From assembly GCF_044197065.1 (NCBI RefSeq), contig NZ_JBIQOI010000009.1, positions 62,001 to 126,000 on the forward strand: a stretch of 64,000 bases of DNA, in the 5' to 3' direction. Below, one piece after another: positions 25,272 to 33,384 of the stretch. The stretch's first letter is position 1; each line of letters opens with the position of its first letter. The position numbers were made by a program, and so were the translations under genes. The notes under the pieces were generated by a model. It was not told the origin of the DNA, did no database searches, and saw only the letters and a list, made by a program, of their open reading frames with translations. This DNA comes from Kluyvera ascorbata_C (GTDB lineage: Bacteria > Pseudomonadota > Gammaproteobacteria > Enterobacterales > Enterobacteriaceae).

Positions 25272-27263
25272 ATGTTCGGAAAACTGACACTGGATGCAGT
25301 GCCCTACCACGAACCCATTATCGTGGTTACGGTGGCTGCCATTATCGTCGGGGGACTTGCTCTCCTGGCGGCCATCACTTACTTCGGTAAGTGGTCCTAT
25401 CTATGGAACGAGTGGCTGACCTCCGTCGACCACAAACGTCTTGGCATCATGTATGTCATCGTTGCTATCGTCATGCTGCTGCGTGGCTTTGCCGATGCCG
25501 TGATGATGCGTAGCCAGCAGGTTCTGGCCTCGGCCGGGGAAGCTGGGTTCCTACCACCGCATCACTACGACCAGATCTTTACCGCCCACGGCGTTATCAT
25601 GATCTTCTTCGTCGCGATGCCGTTCGTTATCGGTCTGATGAACCTGGTGGTTCCACTGCAGATCGGCGCGCGTGACGTAGCGTTCCCGTTCCTGAACAAC
25701 CTGAGCTTCTGGTTCACCGTTGTCGGTGTGGTTCTGGTTAACCTGTCCCTGGGCGTTGGTGAATTTGCTCAGACCGGCTGGCTGGCCTATCCGCCACTCT
25801 CGGGAATTGAGTACAGTCCGGGCGTAGGTGTCGATTACTGGATTTGGGCGCTTCAGCTCTCCGGTATTGGTACCACACTGACCGGTATTAACTTCTTCGT
25901 GACCATCATCAAGATGCGTGCACCAGGAATGACGATGTTCAAGATGCCGGTATTTACCTGGGCATCTCTGTGCGCCAACATCCTGATTATCGCCTCCTTC
26001 CCAATTCTGACGGTTACCGTCGCGCTGCTGACCCTGGATCGCTATCTGGGCACCCATTTCTTTACCAACGATATGGGCGGCAACATGATGATGTACATCA
26101 ACCTGATTTGGGCCTGGGGTCACCCGGAAGTGTACATTCTGGTACTGCCTGTCTTCGGTGTGTTCTCTGAAGTTGCAGCGACCTTCTCCCGTAAACGCCT
26201 GTTCGGTTACACCTCGCTTGTGTGGGCAACCGTGTGTATTACCATCCTGTCGTTCATCGTTTGGCTGCACCACTTCTTCACCATGGGTGCGGGCGCGAAC
26301 GTAAACGCCTTCTTCGGTATTACCACGATGATTATCGCCATCCCTACCGGGGTGAAGATCTTCAACTGGCTGTTCACCATGTACCAGGGCCGTATCGTCT
26401 TCAACTCAGCGATGATGTGGACCATCGGCTTTATCGTGACCTTCTCGGTCGGCGGTATGACCGGCGTTCTGCTGGCGGTACCGGGTGCGGACTTCGTGCT
26501 GCACAACAGCCTGTTCCTGATTGCGCACTTCCATAACGTTATCATCGGCGGTGTGGTATTTGGTTGCTTCGCGGGCCTGACCTACTGGTGGCCGAAAGCC
26601 TTTGGCTTCACGCTGAACGAAACCTGGGGCATCCGTGCTTTCTGGTTCTGGATCATCGGCTTCTTCGTTGCGTTTATGCCGCTGTACGTGCTGGGCTTCA
26701 TGGGTATGACCCGTCGCCTGAGCCAACAGATTGACCCGCAGTTCCACCCAATGCTGGTTGTTGCAGCATGCGGTGCTGCGCTGATTGCCTGCGGTATCCT
26801 GTGCCAGCTGATTCAGTTCTACGTTTCTATTCGCGACCGCGAGCAGAACCGTGACCTGACCGGTGACCCATGGGGCGGCCGTACGCTGGAGTGGGCAACC
26901 TCTTCCCCTCCTCCGTTCTATAACTTTGCCATTGTGCCGCAGATTCACGAACGCGATGCATTCTGGGAAATGAAAGAGAAAGGCGAAGCGTACAAGCAGC
27001 CGGCGCATTATGAAGAAATTCATATGCCGAAAAACAGCGGTGCGGGCATTGTGATTGCCGCCTTCGCGACAATCTTTGGTTTCGCCATGATCTGGCATAT
27101 CTGGTGGTTGGCGATTGCTAGCTTCGCAGGCATCGTGATCACCTGGATTATCAAAAGCTTTGACGAGGACGTGGATTACTACGTGCCGGTGGCAGAAGTC
27201 GAAAAACTGGAAAATCAGCATTTCGATGAGATTTCTAAGGCAGGGCTGAAAAATGGCAACTGA
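25272..27263 (+). CDS. cyoB: Cytochrome bo3 ubiquinol oxidase subunit I
   Basis: CyoB is the catalytic subunit that holds low-spin heme b, heme o3 and CuB. The 663-residue protein has about 15 membrane helices. Ligand histidines are seen in FTAHGVIMIFF (heme b), WGHPEVYILV (CuB His and cross-linked Tyr), WLHHFFTMG (CuB His pair) and IAHFHNVIIGG (heme o3 and heme b). The start is 20 bases after cyoA and the end overlaps cyoC by eleven bases, indicating coupled translation. Confidence 0.98.
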   Translation: MFGKLTLDAVPYHEPIIVVTVAAIIVGGLALLAAITYFGKWSYLWNEWLTSVDHKRLGIMYVIVAIVMLLRGFADAVMMRSQQVLASAGEAGFLPPHHYDQIFTAHGVIMIFFVAMPFVIGLMNLVVPLQIGARDVAFPFLNNLSFWFTVVGVVLVNLSLGVGEFAQTGWLAYPPLSGIEYSPGVGVDYWIWALQLSGIGTTLTGINFFVTIIKMRAPGMTMFKMPVFTWASLCANILIIASFPILTVTVALLTLDRYLGTHFFTNDMGGNMMMYINLIWAWGHPEVYILVLPVFGVFSEVAATFSRKRLFGYTSLVWATVCITILSFIVWLHHFFTMGAGANVNAFFGITTMIIAIPTGVKIFNWLFTMYQGRIVFNSAMMWTIGFIVTFSVGGMTGVLLAVPGADFVLHNSLFLIAHFHNVIIGGVVFGCFAGLTYWWPKAFGFTLNETWGIRAFWFWIIGFFVAFMPLYVLGFMGMTRRLSQQIDPQFHPMLVVAACGAALIACGILCQLIQFYVSIRDREQNRDLTGDPWGGRTLEWATSSPPPFYNFAIVPQIHERDAFWEMKEKGEAYKQPAHYEEIHMPKNSGAGIVIAAFATIFGFAMIWHIWWLAIASFAGIVITWIIKSFDEDVDYYVPVAEVEKLENQHFDEISKAGLKNGN

Positions 27264-27864
27264 TACTCTGGCGCATAACGCCCACGCGCACGAACACGGG
27301 CATCACGATACAGGACCGATGAAGATCTTCGGTTTCTGGATCTACCTGATGAGCGACTGCATCATCTTCGCCACCCTGTTCGCTACCTATGCCGTTCTGG
27401 TGAACGGCACGGCTGGCGGCCCGGCGGGTAAAGATATCTTCGAGCTGCCGTTCGTTCTGGTTGAAACTGCACTGCTGTTATTCAGCTCCATCACCTACGG
27501 CATGGCGGCTATCGCCATGTACAAAAACAACAAGAGCCAGGTCGTTTCCTGGCTTGCCCTGACCTTCCTCTTTGGTGCAGGGTTCATCGCGATGGAAATC
27601 TATGAATTCCATCACCTGATTGTTGAAGGTATGGGCCCGGATCGCAGCGGCTTCCTGTCAGCGTTCTTCGCGCTGGTTGGTACTCACGGTCTGCACGTCA
27701 CCTCCGGTCTTATCTGGATGGCAGTGCTGATGGTGCAGATTTCTCGCCGCGGCCTGACCAGTACTAACCGTACTCGTATCCTGTGCCTGAGCCTGTTCTG
27801 GCACTTCCTGGACGTCGTGTGGATCTGTGTGTTCTCGGTTGTTTATCTGATGGGGGCAATGTAA
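27253..27864 (+). CDS. cyoC: Cytochrome bo3 ubiquinol oxidase subunit III
   Basis: CyoC is the five-helix subunit III of the bo3 oxidase. The 203-residue protein starts inside the end of cyoB with a His-rich N terminus (AHNAHAHEHGHHD). It has the family WIYLMSDCIIFATLFATY and GTHGLHVTSGLIWM segments. Its stop overlaps the cyoD start (TAATG). Confidence 0.97.
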   Translation: MATDTLAHNAHAHEHGHHDTGPMKIFGFWIYLMSDCIIFATLFATYAVLVNGTAGGPAGKDIFELPFVLVETALLLFSSITYGMAAIAMYKNNKSQVVSWLALTFLFGAGFIAMEIYEFHHLIVEGMGPDRSGFLSAFFALVGTHGLHVTSGLIWMAVLMVQISRRGLTSTNRTRILCLSLFWHFLDVVWICVFSVVYLMGAM

Positions 27865-28193
27865 TGAGTCATTCTAACGATCATAGCGGCGCATCCCACG
27901 GTAGCGTGAAGTCGTACATGACAGGTTTCATCCTGTCTATCATCCTGACGGTGATCCCGTTCTGGATGGTGATGACCGGCACCGCGTCGCATGCGGCGAT
28001 TCTGGGTACCATTCTGGTAACCGCTGTTGTGCAGATTGTCGTACACCTGGTGTACTTCCTGCACATGAACAGCAAGTCTGACGAAGGCTGGAACCTGACC
28101 GCGTTTGTCTTTACCGTGATAATCATTGCCATCGTGGTTGTAGGCTCCATCTGGATTATGTGGAACCTGAACTACAACATGATGGTTCACTAA
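27864..28193 (+). CDS. cyoD: Cytochrome bo3 ubiquinol oxidase subunit IV
   Basis: CyoD is the small three-helix subunit IV that helps assembly around CuB. I chose the ATG at 27864, which shares bases with the cyoC stop and gives 109 residues as in E. coli. The frame is open further upstream, within cyoC, but that extension is not credible. The protein shows VQIVVHLVYFLHMN, the family's signature helix. Confidence 0.97.
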   Translation: MSHSNDHSGASHGSVKSYMTGFILSIILTVIPFWMVMTGTASHAAILGTILVTAVVQIVVHLVYFLHMNSKSDEGWNLTAFVFTVIIIAIVVVGSIWIMWNLNYNMMVH

Positions 28194-28204
28194 GAGCGGC
28201 GAGT

Positions 28205-29092
28205 ATGTTTAAGCGATACCTGCAAGTAACGAAGCCTGGCATCATTTTTGGCAACCTGATCTCCGTGATCGGCGGTTTCCTGCTGGCCTCCAAAGGTCAC
28301 ATCGACTATCCGCTGTTCGCCTGGACTCTGATCGGTGTGTCTCTGGTGGTCGCCTCGGGTTGTGTTTTCAACAACTACATCGATCGTGACATCGACCGTA
28401 AGATGGAGCGAACGAAGAACCGAGTGCTGGTTAAGGGACTGATTGCGCCAAAAACGTCGCTGGTCTACGCCACTTTGCTGGGTCTCGCTGGCTTCATGCT
28501 GCTGTGGTTCGGCGCCAACCCCCTCGCCTGCTGGCTGGGGGTGATGGGGTTCGTGGTTTATGTCGGCGTTTACAGCCTGTACATGAAGCGCCACTCCGTT
28601 TACGGCACGCTGATTGGTTCTCTCTCCGGCGCTGCGCCGCCGGTGATTGGCTACTGCGCTGTGACCGGCAATTTCGACAGCGGCGCCCTGATTCTGCTGG
28701 CGATTTTCAGCCTGTGGCAGATGCCTCACTCCTACGCTATCGCGATTTTCCGCTTCAAGGATTATCAGGCAGCGAACATTCCGGTTCTGCCGGTGGTGAA
28801 AGGCATTGCGGTGGCGAAAAACCACATCACGCTGTACATCGTGGCGTTTGCTCTGGCCACACTGATGCTCTCTTTGGGCGGCTACGCGGGGTATAAATAC
28901 CTGATCGTTGCGGCAGCGGTGAGCGTCTGGTGGCTTGGCATGGCGCTGCGCGGTTACAAAGTGGAAGATGATAAGGTCTGGGCGCGCAAGCTGTTCGGCT
29001 TCTCCATCATCGCCATTACCGCGCTATCCGTGATGATGTCCGTCGACTTTATGGTGCCGAATTCTCAGAACCTGCTGACTTACGTCTGGTAA
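28205..29092 (+). CDS. cyoE: Protoheme IX farnesyltransferase CyoE
   Basis: CyoE makes heme O by adding a farnesyl group to heme B, for use in the bo3 oxidase. The 295-residue UbiA-family membrane protein has the aspartate-rich motif NNYIDRDIDRKMERT (about 70-84) that binds the prenyl diphosphate, and a second conserved loop YMKRHSVYGT. The ATG at 28205 lies eleven bases after cyoD and gives the family length and N terminus (MFKRYLQVTKPG). It closes the cyo operon. Confidence 0.97.
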   Translation: MFKRYLQVTKPGIIFGNLISVIGGFLLASKGHIDYPLFAWTLIGVSLVVASGCVFNNYIDRDIDRKMERTKNRVLVKGLIAPKTSLVYATLLGLAGFMLLWFGANPLACWLGVMGFVVYVGVYSLYMKRHSVYGTLIGSLSGAAPPVIGYCAVTGNFDSGALILLAIFSLWQMPHSYAIAIFRFKDYQAANIPVLPVVKGIAVAKNHITLYIVAFALATLMLSLGGYAGYKYLIVAAAVSVWWLGMALRGYKVEDDKVWARKLFGFSIIAITALSVMMSVDFMVPNSQNLLTYVW

Positions 29093-29106
29093 AGAGACAT
29101 CGTTTG

Positions 29107-29136
29107 AAAAAAACCTCGCTTCGGCGGGGTTTTTTA
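29107..29136 (+). terminator. Terminator of the cyo operon
   Basis: CCTCGC (29114-29119) pairs with GCGGGG (29124-29129) around a TTCG loop, flanked by AAA and TTTTTT. It is about 15 bases past the cyoE stop and marks the end of the E. coli-like order before the accessory segment. Confidence 0.9.
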
Positions 29137-29284
29137 TTGCCTGAAGAAAAGCACCCAATATTGATGTTTTCCTAAAAAATGACGAGGCCAGCGTTTTGGC
29201 AGCTCATTCGAAGGGAAGAGGTATAGAATCGCGGCGGGTGCTTGAGACTGTTTGTCTTGAGCATGATGTGAAAGGCAGATAGAC

Positions 29285-29353
29285 AAAAGCCCCAGATAAC
29301 ATTCTGCGTCCTGCAAGACGCTTAACATTAATCTGAGGCCCCTAATACCAAAC
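29285..29353 (-). ncRNA. sok: Sok-like antisense RNA
   Basis: A minus-strand transcript is predicted from the promoter at 29360-29389 to a GGGGCTTTT end near 29285, about 69 bases. The paired segments CAGAT/ATCTG and GCGTC/GACGC give a terminator-like stem. It is complementary to the hok leader, including the segment with TTAACATTAATCTGAGGCC, which is the usual Sok target region. The ends are estimates. By analogy with known systems it would block translation of the hok mRNA. Confidence 0.65.
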
Positions 29354-29359
29354 AGAATT

Positions 29360-29389
29360 AGGTTAGCCTCTTACCGACCTTCGGGTCAA
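29360..29389 (-). promoter_or_regulatory. Promoter of Sok-like antisense RNA
   Basis: The minus strand has TTGACC (29389-29384), an 18-base spacer and TAACCT (29365-29360). The transcript would start near 29353, at the right place to oppose the hok leader. Confidence 0.6.
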
Positions 29390-29402
29390 GGAGAAGTAGC
29401 CT

Positions 29403-29558
29403 ATGAAACGGAACAAGGTAGTGATTGTTGCCCTGATCGTCCTCTGTATTACCGTCGTGATGTCGGTACTGGTCACACGCAAAGATCTTTGCGCGGTCCG
29501 TATCCGCAGCGGACATACAGAGGTCGCCGTCTTCACAGCCTACGAATCTGTTAAGTAA
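29403..29558 (+). CDS. hok: Hok-family type I toxin
   Basis: A 51-residue membrane peptide with the Hok/Gef pattern: a basic start (MKRNK), one membrane helix at residues 6-24, then TRKDLCAVRIRSGHTEVAVF and the C-terminal AYES(V)K. The two conserved features, Cys30 after the TRK turn and the GH-EVA-F-AYES tail, are intact, so the toxin looks functional. The ribosome site CAAGGAGA is eleven bases upstream. The leader upstream carries the Sok target, and a GC-rich stem (GGCGGGGA/TCCCCGCC, 29566-29585) follows the stop, consistent with the stable folded hok mRNA. It lies just inside the cyoE-yajR accessory segment. Membrane depolarisation is the known action of the family. Confidence 0.9.
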   Translation: MKRNKVVIVALIVLCITVVMSVLVTRKDLCAVRIRSGHTEVAVFTAYESVK

Positions 29559-29565
29559 GAGACCC

Positions 29566-29585
29566 GGCGGGGAGCCATCCCCGCC
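29566..29585 (+). terminator. 3' hairpin of hok mRNA
   Basis: GGCGGGGA (29566-29573) pairs with TCCCCGCC (29578-29585) eight bases after the hok stop. No strong T run follows. Confidence 0.55.
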
Positions 29586-29633
29586 ACTCTTGATGTTGCC
29601 AGGTATTCTCAACGCACCCAATTTTTCACCTGA

Positions 29634-30392
29634 CTAGCCCACCAGCATCGCCTGCGCGCTATACAGCAGATCCAGATGATCCCGGCACATCGCCTCCAGC
29701 GTGGTACGCGACTGGTGGCTGGTCAGACTCAACGCCCCCCAGTACAGCCCTTCCCTATCGGCAAGCGGTACGGCTATCACCAGCATGCCTATCTCAAACT
29801 CCTGTTCAATAGAGGCGTATCCCTGACGACGAACCTGAGCGATACGCTCCATCAATGTCGGTACATCCGTCACTGTGTAAGGCGTCCGATGTTCGCGGAT
29901 CACTCGCTGTAACACGGCCTCGCATTCAGCTTCAGGCAACGAGGCTAACCACAAGCGACCGCCCGCGGTGCAGTGAATCGGTACTCGTTCACCCAGCCGC
30001 ACAGAGGTTGAGTTAAACGGCGTATGTTTGCTGCGAGCAATATAGACCAACTCGTTGTCATCAATCACCCCAACCGACGCGTGCTCCTCTGTACGACTGG
30101 CAACATATTCAACAATAGGCCGCACCATGCGCGGGAACTGCGCGGAATCGACATAGGCCTGTCCCAGACGTAGCGTTTTCGCCATCAGCCAGTAGTAGCG
30201 CCCGTCGGTATCCAGATAGCCATCGTGGACCAGCGTCAGGAAAAATCGGCGAGCCGCGCTCTGCGTCAACCCGCTCATTTTCGCCGCCTGCGGTACCGTC
30301 AGCCGTGGGTTCGCCTTCGAAAAAAGCTGGATCAGCGCCAGCCCTTTTTGCAGCCCCACGATCAAATCGCGCTGATGAATCTCGTTTTGCAT
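29634..30392 (-). CDS. IclR-family transcriptional regulator
   Basis: The 252-residue protein has an N-terminal winged helix-turn-helix (about 12-70; LTVPQAAKMSGLTQSAARRFFLTL) and a C-terminal IclR effector domain (about 85-250; HTPFNSTSVRLGERVPIHCTAGGRLWL). The closest named relatives by pattern are PcaR/PobR-type regulators of aromatic acid catabolism. It is divergent from the seven-gene operon at 30545-38351 across a 152-base gap that holds a repeated TGCGATTA motif. It is therefore the likely controller of that operon, responding to its substrate or an intermediate. The ligand is unknown. Confidence 0.88.
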   Translation of the reverse strand: MQNEIHQRDLIVGLQKGLALIQLFSKANPRLTVPQAAKMSGLTQSAARRFFLTLVHDGYLDTDGRYYWLMAKTLRLGQAYVDSAQFPRMVRPIVEYVASRTEEHASVGVIDDNELVYIARSKHTPFNSTSVRLGERVPIHCTAGGRLWLASLPEAECEAVLQRVIREHRTPYTVTDVPTLMERIAQVRRQGYASIEQEFEIGMLVIAVPLADREGLYWGALSLTSHQSRTTLEAMCRDHLDLLYSAQAMLVG

Positions 30393-30429
30393 AGCTGTTC
30401 ACACTTTTGCAACAGAGGAAGTCAATTAC

Positions 30430-30457
30430 TGCGATTATCGCACTGTCGGTGCGATTA
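30430..30457. promoter_or_regulatory. Candidate operator for the IclR regulator
   Basis: TGCGATTA occurs at 30430-30437 and again at 30450-30457, exactly 20 bases apart, and the first copy begins an odd palindrome GCGATTATCGC (30431-30441). The pair sits in the gap between the divergent IclR gene and the catabolic operon. Two sites on the same helix face would suit a dimer-of-dimers IclR protein. Confidence 0.5.
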
Positions 30458-30544
30458 ACAACCAACCTGTCCGAATTCTGCGTTGTCGCTCACCGCTTCC
30501 ACTGAAATACTCAAGCAACAGTTTGTTAACAAATGAGGTGAACA

Positions 30545-31366
30545 ATGGTCAGCGGATTTACTCAGGTCGTCGCCGTTATCGGGCATCCCATTACCCAGGT
30601 GAAATCACCGGAAAACTTTAATCACTACTTTGCCAGCCAGAGCATGGATAAGGTAATGATCCCGGTCGATATCGCGCCGGAAGCCGTTGCCGACTACCTG
30701 AATGCCCTGCGCGGCTGGCAGAACATGAGCGGCATTCTGGTTACCGTGCCGCATAAACAGCGCGTGGCCGAACTGCTTGATACCCTCACGTCTCGCGCCC
30801 GCCATCTCAACGCGGTTAACGTCGTACGCAAACTGGCAGATGGTCGTTTAGAGGGTGACATGCTGGACGGCGTCGGTTTCCAGCGCGCAGCTGAAGCTCA
30901 CGGCTTCAAGCCCGCTGGCAAACGCGCCTTGTTATCAGGCTGCGGCGGCGTTGGCAGCGCGATCGCCTGGGGGCTATGCGAAGCGGGCATCAGTCATCTC
31001 GCGCTTTACGACCGCGATGACGCCAGCCGTCAACGTCTGGAAAATCGTTTAGCGACCCATTTCCCTACCGTTCATATCACTCCCCTTCCCGACTCGCTCT
31101 CGGAGATTGATCTGCTGGTCAACGGTTCTCCCGCTGGCATGACGGGCTTCGACGCGCTGCCGTTAAGCCAGACGCTACTGGAGACATTAACGGCGGCCAC
31201 TCACGTCGCCGACGTCGTCACCGCACCGGTTATCACCCCGCTACTGGCCTTTGCCACTGCCCGCGGTTGCCGTACGCAAACAGGCCCGGAAATGGCGCTG
31301 GCACAGATGCAACTTATGGGGCAGTTCATCGGGGCCATTACGCCACCAGACGAGGTCGCACCATGA
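30545..31366 (+). CDS. Shikimate dehydrogenase-like NAD(P)-dependent oxidoreductase
   Basis: The 273-residue protein has the AroE/YdiB fold: an N-terminal substrate domain (about 1-120) and a Rossmann domain (SGCGGVGSAI at 131-140). The catalytic pair is kept as Lys71 (TVPHK) and Asp108 (LDGVG). Several shikimate-contacting positions differ from AroE: the first Ser of the SxS motif is Val19, the Asn before VTVP is Leu65, and the NT of GDNTDG is Met106-Leu107. An Asp after the second Rossmann strand (ALYDRDD) replaces the NRT motif for NADP, which suggests NAD. This is not the housekeeping AroE. It is the first gene of the operon, behind GAGGTGA, and its stop overlaps the next gene by ATGA. 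The substrate is probably a related cyclic alcohol acid. Confidence 0.85.
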   Translation: MVSGFTQVVAVIGHPITQVKSPENFNHYFASQSMDKVMIPVDIAPEAVADYLNALRGWQNMSGILVTVPHKQRVAELLDTLTSRARHLNAVNVVRKLADGRLEGDMLDGVGFQRAAEAHGFKPAGKRALLSGCGGVGSAIAWGLCEAGISHLALYDRDDASRQRLENRLATHFPTVHITPLPDSLSEIDLLVNGSPAGMTGFDALPLSQTLLETLTAATHVADVVTAPVITPLLAFATARGCRTQTGPEMALAQMQLMGQFIGAITPPDEVAP

Positions 31367-33057
31367 AAAGCTGGGATGTGATCGTGATTGGCAGCGGCGC
31401 CGCGGGCTTTGCCGCCGCCGTTACCGCCTGTTGCAAAGGCCTCTCGGTGCTGATGCTTGAGAAAGCCCCGCACTTTGGCGGGACGTCAGCGATTTCCGGC
31501 GGTGCGGTGTGGATTAACGACACCGACCAGGCTCGTCGTCTGGGTAAAAGCGGCTCGCCAGAGGCAATGAAAACCTACCTGCGCACCATTATTGGCGAAG
31601 AAAACTATCGCCCTGACATGGTTGATGCCTTTGTCCATGCCGGGCGAGAAGCGTTGGCCTTTCTCGAGCAGGAAGGTGCGGTGAAATACAGCCTGCGCCC
31701 GCTGTCACCGGACTACTATCCGGATGAACCCGGCGGTGTGGACGTTGGCCGCGCGCTGGAAGTGGTGGAATATGATGGCCGAGAGCTGGGCCAACATTTT
31801 ACTGCCCTGCGCTCACCGCCGCCGGGGATGCTGCTGTTTGGCGGCATGATGGTTAACCGCGTTGATATCCAGCACTTCCTCGATATGCGCCGCTCGTGGC
31901 GCTCGTTCCGGCACTGCACAACGCTGCTGCTCCGCTACGGGCGTGACCGTCTGCGTCATCACCGCGGAACCCGTCTGGCAATGGGCAACGCGCTGATTGC
32001 ACGCATGGCGACGTTAGCGCTGCGTAAAGGGCTGGAGCTGGAACTTAACGTGACGGTGAAATCATTGGTCGAACAAAACGGTCACGTGACCGGCGTTAAA
32101 ATCGAACGCGATGGCCAAGCGCTCACCTTACACGCCCGTCGAGGCGTTGTACTTGCCGCTGGAGGCTTTGCCGCCGGGCGCATCGCACCACAGTTTCGCC
32201 CGGCGACGCAGCAGCACTACACCATGTCTCCCGCCACCAACGACGGTGCGGCATTCCAGCTGGGGCTTAGCGTTGATGCCCGACAAGGCGCAGATCTACC
32301 GTCAAACTTTTTCTGGGCACCGGTCTCCGTACTGCGCCGTCCGGACGGCAGCGAAGAACGCTTCCCACATCTGGTGACCGACCGCGCCAAACCGGGGGTC
32401 ATTGCAGTTAATCAACGCGGCGTACGTTTCGTCAACGAATCAAACTCCTACCACCATTTCGCCAGCGCCATGCAGCAGCAACCGGAAAACGCCCCGTGCT
32501 ACCTGCTCTGTGATGCGCAGGCAATGAAGCGCTATGGTCTGGGGCTCGCTCGCCCGGCACCGGTGAACAACGATGCGCTAGTGAGTGCTGGCTATCTGCA
32601 TCAGGCCGATAGCCTGAACGAACTGGCTCAGCAGTTAGGTCTGGACCCACAGCAGCTTGAGCAAACCGTTTCCCGCTACAACCAGCACGCGGCAAATGGC
32701 AGCGACCCGGAGTTTCATAAAGGCGGCAACAGCTATAACCGCGCGATGGGCGATGCCGCCCACGGCCCGAACGCCTGCAACGCGCCGCTGTTAAGCGCAC
32801 CGTTCTACGCCATCAAGCTCTTTACCGGCGACTTAGGCACCTCACGTGGGTTGGTGACCACCGCCGACGCGCAGGTCATCAACCAGCAAGGTCAGCCTAT
32901 TGGCGGCCTGTATGCGGTCGGCAACGATATGGATTCAATGATGGCGGGTACCTACCCCGGCCCAGGCATCACCCTCGGCCCGGCGCTCACCTTCGGCTAT
33001 CTGGCCGCAATGCATATGACAAAAACATCCCCACTCACTTCAGGAGAAGCCGCATGA
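31363..33057 (+). CDS. FAD-dependent dehydrogenase (KstD/fumarate reductase flavoprotein type)
   Basis: A 564-residue flavoprotein with the N-terminal dinucleotide motif VIGSGAAGFAAA (GSGAAG at 10-15) and the family C-terminal FAD strand GNDMDSMMAGTYPGPGITLGPALTFGY. The FAD_binding_2 architecture is shared with 3-ketosteroid dehydrogenases, fumarate reductases and urocanate reductase, which add or remove two hydrogens across a C-C bond next to a carbonyl or carboxylate. I chose the ATG at 31363, which overlaps the previous stop as ATGA; the open frame upstream belongs to the preceding gene. No signal peptide is visible, so it is cytosolic. It is paralogous to the protein encoded at 33385. The substrate is unknown. 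Confidence 0.86.
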   Translation: MKSWDVIVIGSGAAGFAAAVTACCKGLSVLMLEKAPHFGGTSAISGGAVWINDTDQARRLGKSGSPEAMKTYLRTIIGEENYRPDMVDAFVHAGREALAFLEQEGAVKYSLRPLSPDYYPDEPGGVDVGRALEVVEYDGRELGQHFTALRSPPPGMLLFGGMMVNRVDIQHFLDMRRSWRSFRHCTTLLLRYGRDRLRHHRGTRLAMGNALIARMATLALRKGLELELNVTVKSLVEQNGHVTGVKIERDGQALTLHARRGVVLAAGGFAAGRIAPQFRPATQQHYTMSPATNDGAAFQLGLSVDARQGADLPSNFFWAPVSVLRRPDGSEERFPHLVTDRAKPGVIAVNQRGVRFVNESNSYHHFASAMQQQPENAPCYLLCDAQAMKRYGLGLARPAPVNNDALVSAGYLHQADSLNELAQQLGLDPQQLEQTVSRYNQHAANGSDPEFHKGGNSYNRAMGDAAHGPNACNAPLLSAPFYAIKLFTGDLGTSRGLVTTADAQVINQQGQPIGGLYAVGNDMDSMMAGTYPGPGITLGPALTFGYLAAMHMTKTSPLTSGEAA

Positions 33058-33374
33058 TCTACGAAAAACGCACCTACACCATCAATCCACTGAAAATGGC
33101 CGACTGGCTGGCGCTGTACAAAAGCGACGCCTATGCGGTACAAACCGAACACCTCGGCAAGCTGATTGGCTTTTTCTTTACCGAAATCGGCGTGGTCAAT
33201 CAGGTGGTGCATATCTGGGCTTATGAGAGTCTGGATGACCGTCTGGTGCGCCGCGCGCGTATGTCTCAGGACGAACGCTGGCTAACCTTCTCGCGGAAAA
33301 ACCGCGAACTGGCAGCGGTTGAACGTCTGGAATCGGTGTTGATGCGTCCCACCGACTTCTCGCCGCTGCAATAA
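33054..33374 (+). CDS. NIPSNAP-family protein
   Basis: A 106-residue single NIPSNAP domain (ferredoxin-like alpha-beta fold). It starts MIYEKRTYTINPLKMADWL and contains the family segment VVHIWAYESLDDRLVRRARM. The start overlaps the upstream flavoprotein stop by ATGA and a second flavoprotein follows after ten bases. The function of bacterial NIPSNAP proteins is not established. Its place between two dehydrogenases suggests an accessory or small-molecule-binding role in the same pathway. Confidence 0.88.
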   Translation: MIYEKRTYTINPLKMADWLALYKSDAYAVQTEHLGKLIGFFFTEIGVVNQVVHIWAYESLDDRLVRRARMSQDERWLTFSRKNRELAAVERLESVLMRPTDFSPLQ

Positions 33375-33384
33375 GGAGCACCCC

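Noticed and set aside
29358..29621. 87-codon minus-strand frame over the hok gene
   Set aside because: Opposite strand of hok; the hok peptide itself has clear family motifs, and the minus strand is better explained by the short Sok RNA.
31267..31362. Longer N terminus for the first FAD dehydrogenase
   Set aside because: The extra codons overlap the end of the upstream gene; the ATGA start at 31363 puts the dinucleotide motif at the usual position.
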